DNA of 47,269 nucleotides from NCBI GenBank assembly GCA_937919435.1, contig CALFRR010000002.1:1-47269 (forward strand), given 5' to 3'. The notes under the pieces are model-generated. The model worked only from the letters and a program-made list of their open reading frames with translations. It was not told the origin of the DNA and did not search any database. Source of the DNA: an uncultured Alphaproteobacteria bacterium. GTDB lineage: Bacteria; Pseudomonadota; Alphaproteobacteria; Rhizobiales; Ancalomicrobiaceae. Of this stretch, positions 42,263 to 47,269 are shown one piece after another. A program made the position numbers and the translations under genes. Numbering within the stretch: position 1 is the stretch's first letter; each line of letters begins with the position of its first letter.

Positions 42263-43126
42263 ATGACGGCGGCGGTTCGCGACTGGTTGCCCTGGCTCGA
42301 TCGGGCCGGGCGGTTCTCGAAGGTGCGGGCGGCGGTCTTCGCCGGGCTTCTGGTGCCGTCGGCGATCCTGCTCGGTCGCGCCCTCGCCGGGGACCTCGGA
42401 CCGCGGCCGCTGACCGAGGCGATCCACGTCAGCGGCGACTGGGCGGCGCGGCTGCTGGTGCTGTCGATCGTGCTGACGCCGCTGCACCGGATCTCCGAAC
42501 GCGCCGAGCTCATCGGGGTGCGGCGGATGATCGGCGTCACGGCCTTCCTGACGACCGCGCTGCACGTCGCGCTCTACTGCGTCGACCTCGAGGGTGCGGC
42601 GGGGCGGATCGCCACCGAGATCCTGGTCCGGCCCTATCTGACGATCGGCTTCGCCGCTCTGCTCGGGCTCGCCGCGCTGGCGGCGACCTCCACCGACGGG
42701 ATGATCCGACGGATCGGCGCCCCGGCCTGGCGGCGGCTGCACGGCCTCGTCCATCCGATCGCGATCCTGGCGCTGACCCACGTCTTCCTGCAGTCGAAAC
42801 TCGATCTCGCGCAGGGCGCGATCCTGACCGGGGTGGCCTTCGGCGGGCTCGCCGTACGGATCGCCGCGGAGCGTGGCGCCGCCGGGAGCCTCGTCTGCGG
42901 ATTCGCGACGGTGGCGACGGCGGCGATCGCGGCGGCGGCTTCCGAGGCGGTGTGGTTCGCGCTGCGCTCCGGCCGCTCGGCGGTGCCGCTCCTCGCCGGC
43001 AATCTCGACGCCTCGTTCCGCTGGCCGCCGTCGTGGGTGGCGGCGGGAATCGTCGGAGCCGCCTTCGTCGCGGCGCGTCTGCTGCGGCGGAGGCGCCCCT
43101 CGGGACGGACGGCGCCGCGGGCCTGA
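42263..43126 (+). CDS. Ferric reductase-like transmembrane protein, MsrQ-like
   Basis: A 287-residue inner-membrane protein with six or more transmembrane helices and the pattern of the ferric reductase-like/MsrQ family, which binds haem and passes electrons across the membrane. Candidate haem histidines are in EAIHVSGDWAARLL, TTALHVALY, RRLHGLVHPIAIL and LTHVFLQ. In MsrQ the partner is the periplasmic methionine-sulfoxide reductase MsrP; no msrP gene is beside it. The last ~80 residues add two further helices beyond the usual MsrQ length of about 210. The start has GGAGG about 5 bases upstream of ATG 42263. Confidence 0.8.
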   Translation: MTAAVRDWLPWLDRAGRFSKVRAAVFAGLLVPSAILLGRALAGDLGPRPLTEAIHVSGDWAARLLVLSIVLTPLHRISERAELIGVRRMIGVTAFLTTALHVALYCVDLEGAAGRIATEILVRPYLTIGFAALLGLAALAATSTDGMIRRIGAPAWRRLHGLVHPIAILALTHVFLQSKLDLAQGAILTGVAFGGLAVRIAAERGAAGSLVCGFATVATAAIAAAASEAVWFALRSGRSAVPLLAGNLDASFRWPPSWVAAGIVGAAFVAARLLRRRRPSGRTAPRA

Positions 43127-43490
43127 CCCCAACCCGCGTTCATCCTGAGAATCCGATTCAGCCGCTTCACGTGTCGAGTCATCGCCTTCGGACGGCGATT
43201 CAGGCCGAGCCGAATTCACGAGTCGGATCCGAGGCTCCGCGGCATCGGCTCGTGCGTTCGGCGATGCCGTCGTTCGGCCGCCCTCGCGAAGAGGCGGGAC
43301 CTCGCGCCGCCCGCCGGGTTCCGCCGCCGGCCGGCATCTCGCCCATCCTCGCCGCACGAGCCCGAACCCGGGTCGGCGCCGCTCTCGGGCGCGATCCACG
43401 ACGCGATGGAATTTCAGATCGTCGCCCTTGCGCTTCGATGCTATTTCGATATATCTACGATATCGACATATCGAAGAAGGATCGAAACCC
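43127..43490. other. Intergenic region with GANTC cluster and PadR operator
   Basis: 364 bases without a gene. Near the left end, five GANTC sites fall in 76 bases (43149, 43155, 43176, 43197, 43220). Near the right end lies the promoter/operator of the PadR gene. The element GTTCATNNTGAGAATC at 43138-43153 recurs at 45774-45789. Confidence 0.6.
43428..43475 (+). promoter_or_regulatory. Promoter and inverted-repeat operator of the padR gene
   Basis: TTGCGC (43428-43433), a 17-base spacer and ATATCT (43451-43456) form a promoter. Over it lies the perfect inverted repeat TTCGATAT (43445-43452) / ATATCGAA (43468-43475), with the palindrome CGATATCG (43458-43465) inside. A protein bound here would block the promoter, as expected for an autorepressing PadR protein. 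Confidence 0.65.
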
Positions 43491-44246
43491 ATGTTGGGAC
43501 ACTTCATGAAACAAGAGTTGCGGGAGCGGTTCGGCCGTCATCGGCACGGCCGCCGGCCGTTCGACGTCGAGGAGCCGGGCGAACGCATCGACGCGATGCT
43601 CGACGACCCGTTCGAAGGCGAGGCCGGCCCGCACGAGCGCCACGAACCGCACGAGCCCCACGGCGATCGGCACGGCTGGTTCGCCGGCCCGCGGGGCATG
43701 TTCGGCGGACCGCGCGGACCGCACGGAGGCCCCTTCGGCGGACCGCACTGGCCGTTCGGGGGACCGCCGCATCGCGGGGGGCGGGGTGGACGCCTGTTCA
43801 CCCACGGCGGACTGCGTTGGATCATCCTGGCGATGATCGACGAGAAGCCGCGCCACGGCTACGAGATCATCAAGGAGATCGAGGACAAGGTCGGCGGCGC
43901 CTACACGCCGAGCGCCGGGGTGGTCTATCCGACCCTGACCCTGCTCGAAGAGACCGGCCTCGTCGAAGTGGTCTCTTCGGACGGCAACAAGAAGCTCTAC
44001 GGCGCGACCGAGGCCGGACGGGCGGCGCTGGCGGCCAACCGAGCGGAGGTCGACGACAACCTCGCCCGGATGAACGCCGCGCAGGAACGCTCGGCCGGCG
44101 ATCGCGATCCGCGGCTGGTCCGCGCGGTGGAGAACCTGCGTCTCGCGCTGCATCTGAAACTCGGCGCCCGCCGGCTCTCCGACGGCGAAGTCGCCGCCCT
44201 CGCCGCGCTCCTCGACGAGACCGCCAAGCGGATCGAGACGCTCTGA
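43491..44246 (+). CDS. PadR family transcriptional regulator with His-rich N-terminus (YqjI-like)
   Basis: A 251-residue regulator. The first ~105 residues are Gly/Pro/His-rich, with 12 histidines (for example RHRHG and HERHEPHEPHGDRHG), likely disordered and metal-binding. The winged-helix PadR domain follows (about 105-190, with WIILAMIDEKPRHGYEIIKEI, VYPTLTLLEETGLVE and KKLYGATEAGRAAL), then a C-terminal helical dimerisation part. E. coli YqjI, a nickel-responsive PadR repressor, has the same His-rich plan. The start at 43491 has GAAGGA about 10 bases upstream; 43506 is a less likely alternative. Its stop overlaps the DUF2218 start (TGATG). It probably represses its own operon through the inverted repeat at 43445-43475. 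Confidence 0.9.
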   Translation: MLGHFMKQELRERFGRHRHGRRPFDVEEPGERIDAMLDDPFEGEAGPHERHEPHEPHGDRHGWFAGPRGMFGGPRGPHGGPFGGPHWPFGGPPHRGGRGGRLFTHGGLRWIILAMIDEKPRHGYEIIKEIEDKVGGAYTPSAGVVYPTLTLLEETGLVEVVSSDGNKKLYGATEAGRAALAANRAEVDDNLARMNAAQERSAGDRDPRLVRAVENLRLALHLKLGARRLSDGEVAALAALLDETAKRIETL

Positions 44247-44554
44247 TGACCGGCACACCCACCTTCCGAGCCGAGGCGTCCGTCGCCTCGGCTTCGGCGA
44301 GCCGCCATCTCCAGCAGCTGTGCAAGCACTTCGCCCACAAGCTGCCGACGACCTTCGATCCGGCCGACGGCCGGATCGAGTTCCCCACCGGTACCGCGAC
44401 TCTCGCCGCCACCGACGGCCGTCTCGACCTCACCGTCACGGCCGGCGATGCGGCGGCGGCGATCGAACTCGCGGGCGTGCTCGAGCGACATCTCGTCCGG
44501 TTCGCCTTCCGCGAGACCCTCGCCGTCGACTGGCGGCAGAGCATCGCCGAGTGA
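44246..44554 (+). CDS. DUF2218 domain-containing protein
   Basis: A 102-residue cytosolic protein of the DUF2218 family. Recognisable stretches are ASRHLQQLCKHFAHKLP, with its His/Cys pair, FPTGTATLAATDGRLDL and ELAGVLERHLVRFAFRE. DUF2218 also occurs joined to or beside siderophore-interacting (YqjH-type) ferric reductases and PadR regulators, so an iron or metal role is likely but not proven. The ATG shares a base with the padR stop (TGATG), so translation is coupled. A perfect 10-bp hairpin ends the unit. No siderophore-interacting protein gene lies in the window. Confidence 0.85.
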   Translation: MTGTPTFRAEASVASASASRHLQQLCKHFAHKLPTTFDPADGRIEFPTGTATLAATDGRLDLTVTAGDAAAAIELAGVLERHLVRFAFRETLAVDWRQSIAE

Positions 44555-44555
44555 G

Positions 44556-44579
44556 CCTCTCGGACACTCGTCCGAGAGG
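44556..44579 (+). terminator. Hairpin terminator after the padR-DUF2218 unit
   Basis: CCTCTCGGAC (44556-44565) pairs perfectly with GTCCGAGAGG (44570-44579), loop ACTC. It starts 2 bases after the DUF2218 stop codon. Confidence 0.75.
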
Positions 44580-44661
44580 GGTGGCGCCGCCGCTCCGCTC
44601 CGCCTATGTAGGACGATCCGGGCGAGCCCGGCCGCCCCCTCGTCCTCTCCGCGGAGCCCCG

Positions 44662-45549
44662 ATGACGCGCCTCACCGCCAATCTCCTGTTGCTGGCCACC
44701 GCCGCCATCTGGGGCGGGGCCTTCGTGCCGCAGCAGACGGCGATGCGCGTCCTGTCTCCGATGTGGTTCCTGTTCGCCCGCTTCGCGGTGACCCTGATCG
44801 TGCTGGCGCCCTTCGCCTTCGTCGAAGCGCGGCGGGCGATCCGTCCGGTACCGGCCCGCGGCTGGCGGGGGATGGGGCTGGTGGCCGCCGCCTTCCTCGC
44901 CGGCAACGTGCTCCAGCAGACCTCGCTGCTGTCGACCTCGGTCACCAACGCCGGCTTCCTCACCTCGCTCTACATCCTGTTCACGCCGTTCGTGGCGCTG
45001 GCCCTGACCAACGAGCGGCCGGGCACCGCGGTATGGCCGGCCGCCGCCCTCGGACTGGTCGGCGCCTGGCTGATGTCGGGCGGGATCGGCGGCAGCGCGA
45101 GCTTCGGCGATCTGCTGGTCACCTGCGGGGCGATCGCCTGGGCGCTGCAGATCGTGCTGATCGGCGAGACGATGCGGCTGGTTCCCCGCCCGCTGCTCCT
45201 GGTGATGGTGCAGGCGTCGACCATCGTCGTCGCCAGCGGCGGGTGGGCGATCGTCCACGATCCGATCTCGCTCGACGCGCTCCTCACCGCCGCGCCGGAA
45301 GTCGCCTATGCCGGACTGCTGTCGGGCGGCGTCGCCTACTCGATCCAGGCGATCGCGCAGCGCCACACCACCGCCTCGGACGCGGCGATCGTCTTCGCCA
45401 CCGAGGCGCCGTTCGCCGCCGCCTTCGGGGTGATCCTGCTCGGCGACCGCCTCTCGGCGGGACAGTGGGCGGGGATGCTGGCGATCTTCGCCGCGGTGAT
45501 CGTCGTCCAGCTGTGGCCGAGCCGCCCGACCGTCACCGACGGCGCCTGA
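44662..45549 (+). CDS. EamA family drug/metabolite transporter
   Basis: A 295-residue inner-membrane protein with ten transmembrane helices in two EamA repeats (about 5-135 and 150-290). Family marks are ATAAIWGGAFVPQQTAMRVLSP at the start, SLYILFTPFVAL near the end of the first repeat, and EAPFAAAFGVILLGDRLSAGQWAGMLAI in the second. EamA proteins export metabolites; the substrate is unknown. The ATG at 44662 has a weak GGAG about 9 bases upstream and sets the first helix. It is separated from the DUF2218 gene by a terminator, so it is its own unit. Confidence 0.93.
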   Translation: MTRLTANLLLLATAAIWGGAFVPQQTAMRVLSPMWFLFARFAVTLIVLAPFAFVEARRAIRPVPARGWRGMGLVAAAFLAGNVLQQTSLLSTSVTNAGFLTSLYILFTPFVALALTNERPGTAVWPAAALGLVGAWLMSGGIGGSASFGDLLVTCGAIAWALQIVLIGETMRLVPRPLLLVMVQASTIVVASGGWAIVHDPISLDALLTAAPEVAYAGLLSGGVAYSIQAIAQRHTTASDAAIVFATEAPFAAAFGVILLGDRLSAGQWAGMLAIFAAVIVVQLWPSRPTVTDGA

Positions 45550-45555
45550 GACCGA

Positions 45556-45592
45556 GTTCACGACGTTTCGACCCCTTCGAAACGTCGTGAAC
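45556..45592 (+). terminator. Long perfect hairpin after the EamA gene
   Basis: GTTCACGACGTTTCGA (45556-45571) pairs perfectly over 16 bp with 45577-45592, loop CCCCT. It starts 6 bases after the EamA stop codon. No T-run follows; a terminator is likely, but the length also fits a structured repeat. Confidence 0.65.
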
Positions 45593-45633
45593 GAAGGCAA
45601 GCCCGAACGGGCGTCGGCCGGGCAGGCCGTACC

Positions 45634-45669
45634 GCTCATGACGTTCGGACGAGTCCGAACATCATGAGC
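45634..45669. repeat. Second long inverted repeat
   Basis: GCTCATGA-C-GTTCGGA (45634-45649) pairs with TCCGAAC-A-TCATGAGC (45654-45669), 15 of 16 positions, loop CGAG. A GANTC site (45651-45655) lies across the loop and the 3' arm. Confidence 0.7.
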
Positions 45670-45925
45670 CCAGCATGAGACGTCTCTCCCGCCGACACGG
45701 GATTCGGCCGTGCGTTCCGAGACGACCGGGGAAGCCGGCGCGTCCGGTCCGTCTTCGACCATCGAGTCCACGGGTTCATGTTGAGAATCAGAATCCGCCG
45801 AACCGGCCGACCACGGCCCGGCACCGATTCCGAAAGTGATTCCGGGAACCCGAGCAACCCGTTGTGATCATTCGATCTTCCGGTCCGTCTTCAAGTATCG
45901 ATTCGGATTCTTCGGAAATCGATTC
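45651..45925. promoter_or_regulatory. Dense cluster of CcrM (GANTC) sites
   Basis: Ten GANTC sites start at 45651, 45701, 45764, 45785, 45791, 45826, 45838, 45900, 45906 and 45921. At the local base composition about one would be expected by chance. GANTC is the target of the alphaproteobacterial cell-cycle methylase CcrM. The stretch 45550-46024 has no gene; apart from the hairpins listed, this cluster is its main content. Confidence 0.75.
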
Positions 45926-45950
45926 AGGAAAACCTCCCCTCGAATGACGA

Positions 45951-45978
45951 ACCCCCGCGGCCGTTCGGTCGCGGGGGT
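45951..45978 (-). terminator. Hairpin terminator after the OmpA-family gene
   Basis: ACCCCCGCG (45951-45959) pairs perfectly with CGCGGGGGT (45970-45978), and an inner GCC/GGT extends it to 12 pairs. It lies 46 bases past the OmpA-family stop on the minus strand. Confidence 0.65.
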
Positions 45979-46024
45979 CGGTCGATCGGACCGGAGGCGT
46001 CGACACCTCCGGAGAGCGGCGCGG

Positions 46025-47224
46025 TCAGCGGGCCGCCTGCGGCTCGGCGATCAGCGGCGTGATCCGGCGGATGGTCACACGCCGGTTCTCGCGCGACGGA
46101 CCGTCGACGTCGATCTTCGGATACTGCTCGCCGTAGCCCTGGGTGGTCAGGTTCTCGGGCGGGATGCCGAAGTCGCGGGTCAGGATCACCGCGACCGCCT
46201 CGGCACGACGATCGGAGAGCGACAGGTTGTCGATGTCGCTGCCGACCCGATCGGTGTGGCCTTCGATCAGGAACACCTCCTGCGGATTCGCATCGATCGC
46301 CCGGCGGATCGCATCGGCGATGCCGGCGAGCTGGCGGGCCTGATCCGACGTGACGTCCCAGGAGCCGCTGTCGAAAGTGATCGTGTCGAGATCGACCGAC
46401 CGCATCCGCGCGCGCAGGCTCTGGCTGGCGCGGACCTCGTCGAGGCTGTAGCGGCGTTCGATCCGGTCGACCGGCGGCGCCACCAGGGTCTCGTAAACCA
46501 GCCGCGTGTCGGCGCGCCCGGCGTCGACGACGTAGCGGTCGTCGGGAACCACCAGCGGCGGCAGCACCACCACCTCGTCGCGCCAGCGCTGCGGACGCGG
46601 GCCGAAGTCGTTGTCGATGAGCACGATCCGGCGGCCGTCGGGGAGGATGCGGATGCGCTTCAGCAGCCGCCCCTGGCGATCGGTGACGGTGACCAGACGG
46701 CTGCCGTCCGGCCGCTCCCAGGTGGTGACGATGCGGTCGCCCTGATCCTCGGTGCGCGAGGGCAGCCCGAGGTCACGGAAGCGACCGGTCTCGTCGTGAC
46801 GGACGAAGGCCCGTCCGTCCTCCTCGACGATCGTCCGTCCGGGTTCGCGGATGTAGGTGACGCCGTTAGACTCGACCCGTTCGCGCCGGCCCTGGACCTC
46901 GCCCATGCCCTTCGCGCCGCCCGACAGCAGGAAGCCGCCGACGACGCCGACACCGACGCCGATCGCCGCCGCACCGAGCGGCGACAGCCCGCCCTTGTGC
47001 TCGGGCGGACGGCCGGCGACCGGCGGCGGCATCGGCTGGCCCGGCTGCGGCGGATGCATGCCCTGCGGCATCCCACCCGGTACCGGGGGCTGGCCGGGGC
47101 GTCCCGCGCCGATCGGCTGCATCGGCGCCGACGACTGCGGTTGAATCACCGGCGGCGGTGGCGGAGCGACCGGCTGCGGCTGAGCCGCGGGCGCGAGGGT
47201 CGGGGCCGGCGGGACGCCGACACC
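46025..47224 (-). CDS. OmpA family protein, N-terminus missing at contig end
   Basis: At least 399 residues are encoded; the start is lost because real sequence stops at 47224. Any start read beyond that point (codons MLFRS) is adapter. Order of what remains: a Pro/Gln/Gly-rich linker (about the first 80 residues), a glycine-zipper hydrophobic stretch (SPLGAAAIGVGVGVVGGFLLSGG), a beta-rich middle with repeated REPGRTIVEEDGR and DRQGRLLKRIRILPDGRRI patterns, and a C-terminal OmpA domain (last ~120 residues). The OmpA domain has the peptidoglycan-contact residues in EGHTDRVGSDIDNLSLSDRR and SRENRRV. It likely links the outer membrane to peptidoglycan. Confidence 0.88.
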   Translation of the reverse strand, partial: GVGVPPAPTLAPAAQPQPVAPPPPPVIQPQSSAPMQPIGAGRPGQPPVPGGMPQGMHPPQPGQPMPPPVAGRPPEHKGGLSPLGAAAIGVGVGVVGGFLLSGGAKGMGEVQGRRERVESNGVTYIREPGRTIVEEDGRAFVRHDETGRFRDLGLPSRTEDQGDRIVTTWERPDGSRLVTVTDRQGRLLKRIRILPDGRRIVLIDNDFGPRPQRWRDEVVVLPPLVVPDDRYVVDAGRADTRLVYETLVAPPVDRIERRYSLDEVRASQSLRARMRSVDLDTITFDSGSWDVTSDQARQLAGIADAIRRAIDANPQEVFLIEGHTDRVGSDIDNLSLSDRRAEAVAVILTRDFGIPPENLTTQGYGEQYPKIDVDGPSRENRRVTIRRITPLIAEPQAAR

Positions 47225-47269
47225 AGATCGGAAGAGCACACGTCTGAACTCCAGTCACACTTGAATCTC
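47225..47269. other. Illumina TruSeq adapter, not genomic
   Basis: The last 45 bases match the TruSeq index adapter: AGATCGGAAGAGC at 47225, ...CTCCAGTCAC ending at 47258, the six-base index ACTTGA (47259-47264, TruSeq index 8) and ATCTC, the start of the constant tail. This marks the end of an assembled contig with untrimmed adapter. Confidence 0.98.

Overview
The window is high-GC DNA from an alphaproteobacterium, most likely a member of the Hyphomicrobiales (Rhizobiales). Reasons: tRNA-Tyr, tRNA-Gly and tuf lie divergent to rlmB; a DUF2842 gene sits beside ctaA; Hpt and DUF2336 proteins of alphaproteobacterial type are present; and two spacers are packed with GANTC, the CcrM methylation site. 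The species is not determined. The right end is a contig end: the last 45 bases are Illumina TruSeq adapter, not genome.

Layout. 1-1412: start of tuf, two tRNAs and their promoter on the minus strand, with rlmB on the plus strand. 1413-5843: gene-free leader with a promoter/operator candidate, an exported SMP-30/gluconolactonase-like protein, tRNA-Thr(TGT), and a membrane diguanylate cyclase. 5971-9441: Asp/Glu racemase divergent from an Lrp/AsnC regulator, a serine hydrolase, and two small exported proteins. 9810-15665: a secreted GH3 glycosidase with a PA14-like insert, a GGDEF-EAL protein, and a small membrane protein. 15762-20915: the heterotetrameric sarcosine oxidase operon soxBDAG. 21304-24808: cytochrome c', a di-heme cytochrome c, CutA, NAD kinase, and an Hpt protein. 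24888-36756: mainly housekeeping and unknown genes (DUF2336 protein, lytic transglycosylase, CitE-like protein, flavin enzymes, PncA, CoA-binding protein, O-acetylhomoserine sulfhydrylase, CtaA, DUF2842). 36761-41410: an exopolysaccharide locus with a Wzc-like protein whose kinase domain has lost its P-loop, divergent from a Wza-like lipoprotein and a priming glycosyltransferase. 41488-45549: LysE exporter, MsrQ-like membrane protein, a His-rich PadR regulator translationally coupled to a DUF2218 protein, and an EamA transporter. 46025-47224: an OmpA-family protein cut by the contig end.

How the genes work together. SoxBDAG oxidatively demethylates sarcosine to glycine, formaldehyde and H2O2. 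The three exopolysaccharide proteins make a minimal initiation and export set, without the other glycosyltransferases, Wzx or Wzy. Two c-di-GMP enzymes, one probably feedback-inhibited and one bifunctional, and an Hpt protein point to surface-lifestyle control, though no direct link to the exopolysaccharide genes is visible. The PadR-DUF2218 pair, with a perfect inverted repeat over its own promoter, looks like an autoregulated metal-response unit. The most unusual non-coding signals are the GANTC clusters at 43149-43224 and 45651-45925, which share a short sequence element, and two long hairpins at 45556-45669. No prophage, insertion sequence, CRISPR array or clear new defence system was seen.
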